Below, in pieces: positions 12,299 through 23,320 of a stretch of DNA of 64,000 bases. Source of the stretch: Moniliophthora roreri. Taxonomy: Eukaryota; Basidiomycota; Agaricomycetes; Agaricales; Marasmiaceae. The number at the start of each line of letters is the position of its first letter. The first letter of the stretch is position 1. Below the pieces are notes generated by a model. That model was not told the origin of the DNA. It did not search any database and saw nothing but the letters and a program-made list of their open reading frames with translations. Position numbers and translations under genes: made by a program. The stretch spans positions 496,001-560,000 of the forward strand of contig LATX02000100.1 of assembly GCA_001466705.2 (NCBI GenBank), given 5' to 3'.

Positions 12299-12799
12299 TT
12301 GGCTCCAGATTTCACCGTCCGCCCGAAACTCTCTTTAACCCCCAGTCCGTCTGATGAGCTCGAGCCAGATCATGCGACAGGGATCAGCGCTTTTCCTCGA
12401 TACTAAACTGACGGACAGACGGCTCCATTTCATCCAAGACTTTTGGGATAGCATGGCAAGGGTGTAGCACAGGAAAACTTCGAGTGCGTACCTTTTTTCT
12501 TTCGCCTTCTTACTCCATCTGACATATTCTGAAATCAAAACTACAGCACCCTCTGTTCACGCTGGTCCAGATAATAGAACCTCTACTGCAGTGTCACCTT
12601 CTGAAATATCAATGTCCTCAGAGTTAGAACACAAGCGGCTTGTCTGGCTTATCATTGGTGGATTCGGACTACAGCCTTGCCTTCGCTGCTGGTCCAAAAA
12701 AACACTCCCAGATTAGATGGAATCTGAAGCAGAATGCATATAGAAGTTTGAGTTGGAAGCACCATCAATAATTTGGAGCGACTGGTATGTCTTATGCCC
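12299..12799. other. Intergenic stretch up to the first gap mark
   Basis: No supportable gene. A short minus-strand open frame at 12335-12538 has no recognisable content. The stretch ends at a single N at 12800, directly against an LTR fragment, so the original left flank of that LTR is not visible. Confidence 0.4.
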
Positions 12800-12800
12800 N

Positions 12801-13336
12801 TTCTTACCTATGCTTCTCATTAACATCTGGACACATACACATTCCCAGTTCCCTTTTCTGACTTCATGCCTACCTTCCTATTTAAGACATCATTACTACG
12901 TCATTTATGATGTCAGTATGATATTGTTATTCTATTCGTTTCTCTCTCTTTCTATCTATGATGTGATGTCACTTCTGACATCGCTTATTGTATCATCATA
13001 TTTATTTTCACTTCCTCGACATCACTTCTGATGTCATACTCTCATTTTGCTATGTCGTCAAAGGCACATACTATTTACTAAACAAATGATGTCGACCTTG
13101 CAGTTTGTATGCAAAGTAGTAGCTACAATCGTTGTATAAGTAGGTAGTTTACAGGTCTAAGCTACCTCAGCTTGACCTGGTTAATCCTTTGGAACTCTTG
13201 CTCATATCGACCGACCTCTCAGAACTTTAGCAGAAGCTAGAGATCTCAAACTCGAACTTGATCCTTTAGTCAACTTAGCGCCGCTACATCATAGTGGTTG
13301 TTGAGTTGTTGTCGTTGCTGTGCAAGTAACGTAACA
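12801..13336 (+). repeat. 5'-truncated LTR, plus orientation
   Basis: Similar along its length to the solo LTR at 18327-18978. Shared blocks include the CATTCCCAG/CTTCCCAG segment, TTTAAGACATCATTACTA, AGCTTGACCTGGTTAAT and the 3' end CAAGTAACGTAACA. Its 5' end is lost at the gap at 12800. Its 3' end abuts gag sequence that runs on the opposite strand. Confidence 0.75.
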
Positions 13337-13988
13337 TCATGTATGAGAGAAGGAACAGCTTCTTCGATCTATCGTCGGGAAATGCCTTTGGGTTAAGTGC
13401 TATATAGATTAACACTTCATGTAAGAACTTCTTGGCATCCTTCCATGTTCCTGTAAAGGCCCTTGGTAAAGCAGCTTTCACCTCTTTCACTGCTGACACC
13501 ACCTGTACTGGCATTGCGGAACCAATGACCGCCTCTTCGATCTTTGGTTCCTCCTTCTTGGGTCTGCTTCCTGACGGCTTCTTGTCTTCTGCCATTGTCT
13601 CAAGTTGTATCTTCGGCAATCTGGAGCTGTTTTTTAATCCTTGTAATAATCGTTGAAATCGGTCTAACTCCTCCGGCGAGTTCACAGAGGTGTTCAATGT
13701 ATCCAATTCTGGCAGCTTCGGTGTACTCGGTGAGGATCTCTCTTCGAATCTGATCGGTCTCGATCCAATTGGAGTGAATGATGGGGTCAAGGTTCTCCTT
13801 GTTTCTGGGTCTTCTTCAGGTGTCTCAGTCAGTGGCTGACTCGTTGGCAATGGCAAGTGCAAGGGGGTCAGGAGTTCTCTGCGCGATGCTCTCGTTAAAG
13901 GCGGAACTGCTTGTCCACCAGGATTCAATATGGATTGGGTTGGTAACCCACGCCGGCACGCCTCCACTTCGGCGATGTCTCGTTCCAA
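13284..13988 (-). pseudogene. Truncated retrotransposon gag (Ty3/Gypsy-like)
   Basis: An open frame of about 230 codons with no in-frame ATG at its start. It has a Pro/Ser-rich N-terminal half and then a gag-like helical block, AFTGTWKDAKKFLHEVLIYI followed by LNPKAFPDDRSKKLFLLSYM, typical of the retrotransposon gag domain of basidiomycete LTR elements. The reading frame runs on into the opposing LTR (13336 downward), so the native C-terminus and all of pol are missing. It sits just downstream of the minus-strand LTR at 14074-14508, which would be its 5' LTR. Dead fragment. Confidence 0.75.
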
Positions 13989-14073
13989 CTGTTGTTCTGT
14001 CTGTGGTGGCGTCTTGTCGCTCCTTAGTGATGCCTAAACCTAGATAGGTCAGCAGTTGAAGAGCTTGACCTTA

Positions 14074-14508
14074 TGTTACGTTACTTGCACAGCAACGTCA
14101 ACTCAACCACTTTAGCGAAGTGTCACCTCTGTTCAAGTAGTTGCCTAGGTTCAAGTTTGAGTTCGTTCAGCAGTTGCTGAAGTTCAGAAGTCCTTCAATC
14201 ATGGCATTGACACAAGATAATATAAACCAGGTCAAGCTGGAGACTCTAAGTCTCAGCTTGGGTGCTTAAATACATTACAGTTGCTCTACTACTTGCTACA
14301 TACATAAGAGCGATAAGTCTGGTGATTAAATAAGATTTCCTGAATGCGTCGGGATATGAGTAATACAAAAAGATAAGCAAAAGGGGGACTGGGAAGGTGT
14401 ATGAGTCCGATGACAGTAGAAGCATATGGAGAAGAAGAGGGGAGCTGGGAATGTGTATATGTCTGATAGAATGAGAAGCATAGTAGAAAAAGGAAAAGAA
14501 ATGTAACA
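14074..14508 (-). repeat. LTR, minus orientation (5' LTR of the gag remnant)
   Basis: Read on the minus strand it starts TGTTACATTTC and ends GTAACGTAACA. These are the same short inverted termini (TGTTAC/GTAACA) as the LTR at 18327. It contains CACATTCCCAG, AGCTTGACCTGGTT and TTGCTGTGCAAGTAAC. At 435 bp it is shorter than the 652-bp copy. Confidence 0.7.
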
Positions 14509-14839
14509 TGAGCCGTCCACCAAATTTCACTAATCACCTTCTACAGAGGCATTCAAGTATCAACTTGGTTTGAACATAGAAGTGTCACAGATCTTGGGGT
14601 TTCGAGACTAACAGTTTCTCGCTGGTTTGTTTATGATCTTCTCATTCTAATACTTCAATGCTGAGCTAGGATTCCTTATAGAATCTGCCTATTTGCTAGG
14701 TATACCACGTCAAGAAATACCAGTGAAGAATTCAAATTGCCTTCAGAATTACCCTGTACTCTGCTATTGGGTGGCTATACCTGACCTGGGCAATATGAGT
14801 CTACCCTATGGACAGCTCGAATCGTCCACTGTTTTCACC
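14509..14839. other. Unassigned sequence
   Basis: I see no gene, RNA or recognisable repeat here; AT-rich spacer between an LTR and a duplicated block. Confidence 0.3.
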
Positions 14840-15352
14840 ATCAATACCATAGTACAAGCCCCAATCGGTCACAAACACTATTGAAAGTAGCATTGGACAG
14901 TAGTTTCGATGAGATACCCCGAAGCCATATGAGGATAACGAAGTACAAAGAGTAAAGTATCCAGAGGGGAGGCTAGATGAGGCAGGGTGTCGGGATACTG
15001 GATTTGGTGTCTTGTTGGTCTGGAATGGATATAACTGCACCTGACAAGGTCGCACCCAGCACGAACATCACTCAAATGACAAGCTTGTGATACACATACT
15101 TCCTATGATCACCTGCTTTGAAATTCCAGAGCTTGCTCAAATAATGAGTATCGTGCGAGGCCATCGATATACCTATTGACATTCTCAACCTCGACCAACT
15201 GAACAAAATCATATCAAGTCACTTCATATACACTGTAAACCCAAGCTGAAACTATAATTCAAGAAGCCCAACAAATGTCGATGTCGCTATAGTCTGCCTT
15301 GCTCACAGTGCTACCACCAATGCTGTTGGACATAGCCCATGTTTGACAGTGA
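14840..15352. repeat. Dispersed duplication A, copy 1
   Basis: About 500 bp, repeated with many single-base differences and one small indel at 15690-16182. It begins TCAATACCATAGTACAAGCC and ends at TTGGACATAGCC. No coding content recognised. Confidence 0.75.
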
Positions 15353-15688
15353 ACCTGAGATCAAGGCAGGTAGAGGCAGGTAGATTCCCAGTGCACAGTC
15401 TAGCCACATTGTTCCATATTTAGTCGAGTCGTCTATAGAAAATTATAATCATTATATTTGGGCAAAATTATCGAAGGCTCTGACAGGTTTGACCAAAGTG
15501 TGGCAATTATTTACAGTGTTGAAGACCATCCTGGTGATATTGAATGAATCACTAGACATTCTTAGGCATTGTTCAAACTTGCACACCATCATACTCAAGG
15601 ATTGTCAGCTATTGAGTGCCTTTACAGAGCCTTTGCAACAAGTCATCCTTCCAGCCACAGCCTCAGTGGAAGTAACAGGCAGCTGGAC
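15349..15688 (+). pseudogene. Fragment of an F-box/LRR-like gene, copy 1
   Basis: About 340 bp nearly identical to 19100-19450. Reads TKVWQLFTVLKTILVILNES then SLDILRHCSNLHTIILKDCQ, an LRR-type pattern. It is cut off by the gap mark at 15689 exactly where copy 2 continues, and lacks any N-terminal F-box. Confidence 0.55.
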
Positions 15689-15689
15689 N

Positions 15690-16182
15690 TCAATACCATA
15701 GTACAAGCCCCAATCGGTCACAAATGCTATTGAAAGTGGTGTCAGACAGTAGTTTTGATGAGATACTCCAAAGCCATATGAGGATAATGAAGTACGAAGA
15801 GTAAAGTATCCAGAGGGGAAGCTAGATGAGGCAGGGTGTCGGGATACTGGATTTGGCGTCTTGTTGGTCTGGAATGGATATAACTGCAGCATGAACATCA
15901 CTCAAATGATGAGCTTGTGATACACATACTTCCTATGATCACCTGCTTCGAAATTCCACAGAGCTTGCTCAAATAATGGGTATTGTGTGAGGCCATCGAC
16001 ATACCCATCGACATTCTCAACCTTGACCAACTGAACAAAATCGTATCGAGTCACTTCATATACGCTGTAAACCCGAGCTGAAACTATAATTCAAGAGGCC
16101 CGACAAATGTTGATGTCGCTATGGTCTGCCTTGCTCACAGTGCTACCACCAACGCTGTTGGACATAGCCTGTGTTTGACGGT
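15690..16182. repeat. Dispersed duplication A, copy 2
   Basis: Second copy of 14840-15352. Lacks about 18 bp after ATATAACTGCA that copy 1 has. It starts immediately after the gap mark at 15689. Confidence 0.75.
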
Positions 16183-16261
16183 AATTTGTCTAAGATAGGA
16201 CTAGTGGAAAACTACCCAAAAAGATAACCTCCAAAAGTCTAACTCAGTTTGTTGTGCAAGT

Positions 16262-16778
16262 GTGGATTGGCATGATCAGAGTTGCTGCATCTAGAATGTC
16301 AACAAAACTCTTAGCTAGGTTGATTCTCTCTTATTGAAGTGTTCTACTTCAAAGCGTTCACCTCTAGAGGAGTATATATGGTTTTAAAATGGTTTATATC
16401 ACAAATACACACACAAAACACAAAGAACATGGTGCACAAAGCACAAACACAAGAGCTACAGTCCCGTACAAAGACTCGATAGCTGATATAGTCTGACCCT
16501 ATGGAGTTCAAGACTTCTTCAAGATAACTACAGCATACAGTGTACTGGAAAAGGTCCTAGACCAATTTCTACAAAGAGTTCAGTGCAGGCACACCTCTTG
16601 CTAAGACTCTAAGTGTGTCACAACCTGATACACACACAGGCCACACTCCAAGTGCCCAAGGCTCCTTCTTGGTGTAAAGTTTCTCTTAGAAAAGTGCTAT
16701 AATGCACTCAAGATGTTACTCTTATCTCTTATGACACAAGTTCGTTATCAGATTTCTATCTCTCTGGAGTCACTCAGG
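16262..16778. repeat. Direct duplication B, copy 1 (LTR-like)
   Basis: About 517 bp running from ATGATCAGAGTTGC to GGAGTCACTCAGG, repeated almost base for base at 16780-17297 across a single N. Contains a (CA)n stretch and stop codons in all frames. Its size and lack of coding content suggest an LTR, but no termini are clear. Confidence 0.8.
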
Positions 16779-16779
16779 N

Positions 16780-17297
16780 AATGTGATCAGAGTTGCCACA
16801 CTTAGAATGCCAACAAAACTCTTAGCTAGGTTGATTCTCTCTTATTGAAGTGTTCTACTTCAAAGTGTTTACCTCCAGAGGAGTATATATGGTTTTAAAA
16901 TGTTTTATATCACAAACACACACACAAAACACAAAGAACACGGTGCACAAGGCACAAACACAAGAGCTACAGTCCCATACAAAGACTCAATAGCTGATAT
17001 AGTCTGACCCTATGGAGTTCAAGACTTCTTCAAGATAACTACAGCACACAGTGTACTAGAAAAGGTCCTAGACCAATTTCTACAAAGAGTTCAGCGCAGG
17101 CACACCCCTTGCTAAGACTCTAAGTGTGTCGCAACCTGATACACACACAGGCCACACTCCAAGTGCCCAAGGCTCCTTCTTGGTGTAAAGTTTCTCTTAG
17201 AAAAGTGCTATAATGCACTCAAGATGTTACTCTTATCTCTTATGACACAAGTTCGTTATCAGATTTCTATCTCTCTGGAGTCACTCAGGACCAATCT
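16780..17297. repeat. Direct duplication B, copy 2
   Basis: Very similar to 16262-16778. It continues past the shared end into CCAATCTCCAGGGCCTG. Because the two copies meet exactly at a gap mark, a false duplication by the assembler is as likely as a real tandem. Confidence 0.8.
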
Positions 17298-17928
17298 CCA
17301 GGGCCTGTAGTGAGGAAGCAAAACTGGAATGGCACACAAATTTATACACCAAACAAACTCGTCATGTATTCACAATCAGAGGGGGCAGAGTTACTTGAGT
17401 ATGTACAAATATCTAGCTGTCCTTATATACAGTCCAAGGAATATATCTACAGAAAATTATAAATAATGTCCGATAATTCAGGAAATGACAAATGAGTGAC
17501 TGAGATACTAAAAGAGGGATTATTCGGATGTCATGGAGTCTGGCCACTAGGGTATCCAACCATATCCGCACAGGTATCTATGCCTCCAGGCGTTCTAGAC
17601 TCTATAATTTGTATTTTCTCTTTTCTAAGTCGGGTATCTACGAGTGGATGGCTGTATCCGTCCCATCTTTTGACAGCATTTTCCCTTTTTCTAGTATCCG
17701 CACATCGGCAGAGGCCTAGATGCCAAAGTTTCCAAGGTCGGAACATGCTGTTATTGTCCCTATCTCCTTTGACAATGCACACTCGGTCTTATTTAGGATT
17801 TCTTGCGCGTTAGATATTCTTCATATGTCTTGTTGTATCTGTCTATAGGTAGTGAATGTCCTTTGAAAGTGATTTCTGTCTTTCCGAGCAGTCTTTGTAC
17901 CTAGTTTGCTTATCGCATATTGTTTAGC
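17298..17928. other. Decayed element sequence
   Basis: No intact gene. Minus-strand frames at 17531-17782 and 17821-18099 look like debris of a coding transposon, but I cannot name it. Confidence 0.35.
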
Positions 17929-19095
17929 TGCCAGTGAATTCTTTATTAAGAGATCACCTGCTTTGACTCTGATCCATATATTGACTTTGGAGGAGGATCG
18001 TTCTATGATTGTTCCTGTTCTAAGCCATCTTTCTGTTTTAATGTCTCCTCTAAGTACCTCTGTACTGTTTGACTGCAGCTTGCACTTTGCAGATGTCATA
18101 GAAAAGTAAAGTAGAAGTTAAAATCCCATTGATAGCACTTTTGAGAGCTTGGTTAACTAGCCAATGCATTCATTGGGCCATAGTTAGATTCCCTACAGGT
18201 TTCGGGAGTGATCTGCTTTGGATCTGATACATAGATAGGTCAGAAAGTACAGCTTAGACACCTCTGTATAGCGTATCATATAGCTCTTTGTACTTTCCCA
18301 GGTACCACAGCTTCTCTAAGGCAATGTGTTACAATCGTATGTTTAGACACTAATTTTTCTCTTCATTTCTCTTCATTTACTCTTTTATATTCTTTGCTTG
18401 AACACTTTAGCGCTCTTGAGCGCTAGTTTTCTCTTTTCACCTATGCTTCTTTTTGACATCTGGACACATCCACCTTCCCAGTCCCCTTTTTCGACTCTAT
18501 GCCTTCCATCTTATTTAAGACATCATTACTATGTCATCTATGACATCAGTATGAAGTCATTATTCTATTCGTTTCTTTTCCCTTCTATTTATGATACAAT
18601 GTCATCATGACATTGCTTATTGTATCATTATAACTTATTTTCGTTTCCTTGACATCATCTCTGATGTCATGTTCCTATTTATAATGTCATCAAAGGTACA
18701 TTCTGTTTACTAAACAAACGATGTCGCCCTAGCAGTTTGTATGCATACAAGTAGCTACAATCGTTGTATAAGTAGATAGTTTGCAGGTCTAAGCTACTTC
18801 AGCTTGACCTGGTTAATCTTCTTGACATCTTGCTCACATCGACTGACCTCTTGGACAGCTTAGCAGAGACTAATACTCTTTGTTAGTTGTCAGAAACTCG
18901 AACTTGATCTTCGCGCTTAACGCCACTACGTCATAGTGGTTGTTGAGTTGTTGTTGTTGCTGCGCAAGTAACATAACACAATAACTAGCAGACTGGGCTC
19001 ACTCTAGTCCTTATTACCCGTTATCTCATGTCATATTAAAGTGTTCCAATTCAGAAATAGTGTAAAATGAATAAAAGTGGGTCTTTTCTAGGTTT
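17929..19095. repeat. Dispersed repeat C, copy 1, interrupted by a solo LTR
   Basis: Sequence at 17929-18326 plus 18984-19095 aligns with 58895-59303 plus 59618-59740. Shared blocks include CTTTATTAAGAGA, AGAAAGTACAGCTTA, ACACCTCTGTATAGC and GGTCTTTTCTAGGT. In this copy a solo LTR sits between CAATG and CAATA. In the other copy an unrelated element sits 8 bp further on. Minus-strand frames suggest it derives from a coding retroelement. Confidence 0.8.
18327..18978 (+). mobile_element. Solo LTR with 5-bp target duplication
   Basis: 652 bp with inverted termini TGTTAC...ATAACA. It is flanked by CAATG (18322-18326) and CAATA (18979-18983), a 5-bp target duplication with one mismatch, the size usual for Ty3/Gypsy and Copia elements. 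The empty site is visible at 59289-59294, where repeat C reads TAATG directly followed by ACTAGCAG. No internal coding region, so a solo LTR left by recombination. Confidence 0.85.
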
Positions 19096-19187
19096 GACAT
19101 ATTAACGGCAAACCTGAGATCAAGGTGGGTTTCAGCGGGTAGATTCCCAGTGCACAGTCTAGCCACATTATTCCATATTTAGTCGAG

Positions 19188-20117
19188 TTGTCTATAGAAA
19201 ATTATAACCATTATATTTGGGCAAAATTATCAAAGGCTCTGACGGGTTTGACCAAAGTGTGGCAATCATTTACAGTGTTGAAGACCATCCTGGCGATATC
19301 AAACGAATCACTAGACGTTCTTAGGCATTGTTCAAACTTGCACACCATCATACTCAAGGATTGTCAGCTATCGAGTCCCTTTACAGAGCCCTTGCAACAA
19401 GTCATCCTTCCAGCTGCAGCCTCAGTGGAAGTAACAGGCAGCTGGACCTCTATGGGGACTGTGCTTAAGCACTTTTGCATGCCCTCCCTAACAAAACTGG
19501 ACATTGGGAATGCAGGCATTGACCTCNTTGTCATTTTTCTCCAACATTCAAAGTGTTGTCTCACATTGCTCTCCTTGATGGTAGAGGAAGCAAGCCTCCC
19601 ATCCTTGGATTAGTTCTTGTCTGCTTTTGATAGCGCACTATCTGCTTTAGGGGAACCTCATGTCTCTTTTGGAGAGTTATTCTGGCCAACAATCAAAAGG
19701 GAAACTGTTCTCACTTCCATCTCGCCTGTAACTCACCTCTTACCCTTTCTTCAGATATCTGGTGATTTTGTTGATCAGTTGGATTTCTTTCAAGTGGTGG
19801 CCTGCCAAATCAAGTGCATGACCCTGAAAGTCAAAGATGCCCTAATAACAGACACTGCTCTTTGCAGTTACTTGCACTGTCCTGCTCTAGTGACCGTTCA
19901 TCATTTATGCCTTGTGATTCCCAATGCCAATGCTCTCATTTCCAAACTCATCTCATTTCATCACTATGATTTTGACACCTACACTCCTTGGCCCCGTTTA
20001 CAGTGCTTGCATCTATTCTACATCCAAGCAGATCAAACCCTGCTAGCACAACTAGCAGACTCCAGATATGCTACCATCACAGTCCTTACCCCCTGTAAAT
20101 TTATTGCATATGCCTAA
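19188..20117 (+). pseudogene. F-box/LRR-like protein remnant, copy 2
   Basis: Two open frames, 19188-19613 and 19617-20117, are separated by a TAG at 19611-19613 and contain a gap mark at 19527. The translated text shows LRR-like spacing (CSNLHTIILKDCQ, MPSLTKLDIGNAG, CCLTLLSLMVEE, WPRLQCLHLFYIQADQTLLA), as in the C-terminal half of Agaricomycete F-box proteins. No F-box is present upstream, where homology to repeat C ends. Probably a broken gene copy; a correct base at the gap would not remove the stop. Confidence 0.5.
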
Positions 20118-20223
20118 ATAAACATGAACATATAAATAATTTCATCTTACTTTAATGAAAGATCTTACAAAAATACGAATAATGTTCCCGGGAAGAAGTG
20201 GTAAATCAGAGTATTAATTGGGN

Positions 20224-21185
20224 CGGTAGTTTAGAGATGAATGCCTTCAAAACAACTTCTCAGATTGAGATTAGTGTTTGTTTTGTATAATATTCATTGG
20301 TTTTGTGGTTTTATTAATCACTTCAAAAGCAAAACTGGTCCAGAAACTGCCCAAAGATTAAACTTCTTCTAAGTGAGAACAAAGGTACCTCTTGTACCTG
20401 AATATAGCCCTCTTAGCTATGTTCTGCAATGATTCTCAAGAGGACAAATCTTCTAGACACTGCTAGCCTGAAACCCTCTCTGATTCACGTCGAAACACCA
20501 GACTATACTGATGCATGTCAGCTACCCTCTTGGTAAACTGATACAATATTCTTCTTATCAGAAAACATGCCTCTTGTATTAAAAACTAAGCTCTTCCTAG
20601 CTTTTATTTATATCTCTGGTTTGGGTTACAATCTCAGGTCTCAACTAGCCTGTGTCTCTTGCACAACTAAATAAGCTAGGGCCTGAAGTGGTTGAAAAAT
20701 ACTGATTGCCGGTAGCTCTTCTACCTGAACAACAACCTCATACACTCTGGTAATCAGTGGGCAGTATCTCTCCTGCTTTCCACCTACAAAACACATCCCC
20801 TTATATACCCTACAACATAAATAATCTAATATATCTGTCACACATACAAATAAAACTGAGTCGGATGCTAAATATTATATAAACTGAGCTGTGTTTGGTA
20901 ATTTCTCTGTCACAGTGTCCAATTGTAGTCAGGCTTCATAGCCATAATCTCTTTTATTCTTTTTCTATGATGATTGTGCAGTCTCCTGACACTAATCGTT
21001 TGCAATTTCCTCAATCAAACGGCTCTCCTTCCAACTCTGTTTGAAAATATTATACTTCCATGCCACTCCACATGGTTCCTTCCTTCTCCATCTATTGTCA
21101 TCTGCTCTGTGGACGCATAATATGCTTCCATTTCTCCTCTAAAGTGTACATGTAAGCTCAGCCATGCTATCTTCTCGTCATACAG
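20224..21185 (+). repeat. Dispersed repeat D, copy 1
   Basis: About 960 bp that returns at 63011-64000 in the same orientation, from GTAGTTTAGAGATGAATGCC to TTTGTCTTC. Stop codons in every frame. It starts directly after the gap mark at 20223. Copy 1 retains CpG sites that are TpG or CpA in copy 2. Confidence 0.85.
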
Positions 21186-23155
21186 CTTTGTCTTCCGCTT
21201 TCTGTGATACAGGCACCTTTCCAGTAACCGATCGTCTATTTCATTTGTCTAATTTGATATTGGTATCTCGAGTATCCCCCGCCAATAATTTGTCATTCTC
21301 TGTTTCATATCTGTTTCTCGGTAATATTCTTGTTAATGTATTATCGAAGGCTTTTATTCTTCCTTCAAGTCGGGTGTGGTTTGAAAATATTGTTTAAAAT
21401 TGAAAATATTCCCTTTGGTAAGCTTTTGATAGAGAGGTGTGATGTGGTGTGGTTCCCTATAGGTTTCAGAATGCTCCTCTGTATTCAGATTCGCTGTTTA
21501 TTTTCATACTAGCAGTGGTTGAGTACCCTTGTATGGCCTACCGTCAACCATTACTCTGCTAATATTTTATATTCTTCTCTACTACTCACTTTGACTAGCT
21601 GCTTAGGGCTTACACTAGTCCTCAATTCTCTTGTATATGTCATTTTCAACCATAAAAGTGCAAAATATTCTCTATTTGCATGCGAAATAAAAGGTAAAAG
21701 TTATGTATATCATCGACCTGGCTGGGACTGGATGGACTTGTAGTTGAACATAGTACATGTATTAATGTAGGTATACACCAGAATGCATCAGATTTTTTGA
21801 CTACATCTGACAGAATCTGACAAAAAGTAAAAGCTAGATGGCCCATATCAACCTCTTCTCAATTCATCGGATAATGTTGGTTACTATCAGAAAGTGTGGC
21901 CCTTTATTAACAGTATCCAATAGTGTCCAATGCATTTTCAGAGTGTCATATTCTATCAGATGTCATCAGATACTGTCAGCGGATTTCTCACTAGGGTTCA
22001 AGCTCTAACCACTCAAGGGTAAGTCCTTCACAAGCAAAGGAACTTACCCTTGAGTGCACTGCCTATCTCTAACTCCAAACCTGAACCCCTAAGTGGGAGG
22101 TGCTTCACACTGCAGACTGCTACACAGTCTTCAAAAAAAAACTGGCTTCTAAAAGGATTGAACTATAGCTATGACAAAGCCTCTCTACAGTTACAAGCAT
22201 ATCCACTATGCCATGATGCCATTGAAGACATAGAAGGTGTCCAAATAATAATTGCTTCCTGATCAGGCTGGTGGGAAGTGTCACCAAATAGGGAAAGCAG
22301 GTGCAGCTGATGGCTGACTAAGAAGTGGCCACACTGACTACTCCTCAGAGCACCATCTTACCTTATTCAGTCCATCTCCTTCTAATAGGAGTATCTGTGG
22401 TTGCTGGATGCATCACTGGACTCCTTCAGATTTGGGTATTGCAGCTGACTGCATCTACATTGAGAGTTGTTGCCAGGGCCCAAGGCTCTTTGCCTTTGCC
22501 CATATTCACTCGCACACTTTGTCAACATGGAACAAGCAACTGCCTGAGTACCTGAGATGCATTGTCACACTTGAAGTGCAGTCTATTCACTTGGTTTGCT
22601 TCTCTCTTCATGTTGAGAGGAAACAGAGATGTAAAGCACAGTGGAATGTGCTCAACTCATATTTGTACAAGAGCATGCTAGAACCTTGAGGGTTGTAGAG
22701 GTGTGATGTGCAGAGTAGTCAATGTAAATTGAACTAAGGAATGTAGCTACATACATGCTTGCTTTTATACTACTCTAAAGGATAAGTTCTGTGGATAAAC
22801 AGTGAAACCTAGTAAGCTATGAATGTAAGCTACTGAATACTTGTGAGACAAAGTATCCAAGAATAATGTGTCTTCAATAGTGAGACACAATACAATTGTC
22901 AGTAAGCAGAAGAAGCTCTACATGCATAGTACATGAGTTCTACTGTATTGTACCTGAAGTTACAATTATCCTACTGGACGAGAGAGCACTCTTATGACTA
23001 TCAATAGTGCAAGCTCCAGAGAAGACTGTCATCAGCAAAAAGCGGAGAGTGGTATAGCAGGTTAGCAGGGGAAACAACACCTAATACATGTTGTCTACAA
23101 GTCTGTTAGTATTGTAACCACATATATAAAGCCTCACAACCATACCTTGAGAATA
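21186..23155. other. Gene-poor, CpG-poor stretch
   Basis: No supportable gene. Open frames such as 22408-22689 have no recognisable motifs. The stretch around 21760-22000 is rich in TCTGACA/ATCAGA variants, suggesting decayed short repeats. Confidence 0.35.
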
Positions 23156-23320
23156 TAACATATGCTATAACTCCCCATGACTATGAATGTTATAACTGTG
23201 AATATAACCCCAGTTATAACCCCTTATGACGGCAACAGAGGGTTATAATGCTGGGTGTAACGGTAATCTTAACGTAGGTTATAACCCCTTGTAACCGTAA
23301 CAGCAGGTTATAATCCTACA
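23156..23320. repeat. Cluster of TTATAACCCC-type motifs on both strands
   Basis: About seven variants of TTATAACCCC or its partner GGTTATAA occur in 165 bp, several forming GGTTATAACC palindromes. Similar motifs recur at 24390-24470, 24705-24725 and 49243-49352. Not a standard telomeric unit. Confidence 0.6.

Larger units (their letters stand above)
12800..20223. other. Five single-N gap marks
   Basis: Isolated N characters at 12800, 15689, 16779, 19527 and 20223, all inside the first repeat island and four of them exactly at repeat boundaries. They look like compressed assembly gaps, so distances and adjacencies across them should not be trusted. Confidence 0.8.

Noticed and set aside
17531..18099. 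LINE ORF1 or gag with zinc knuckle on the minus strand
   Set aside because: Only vague similarity; no complete Cys-His knuckle could be found, so it is listed only as a repeat.
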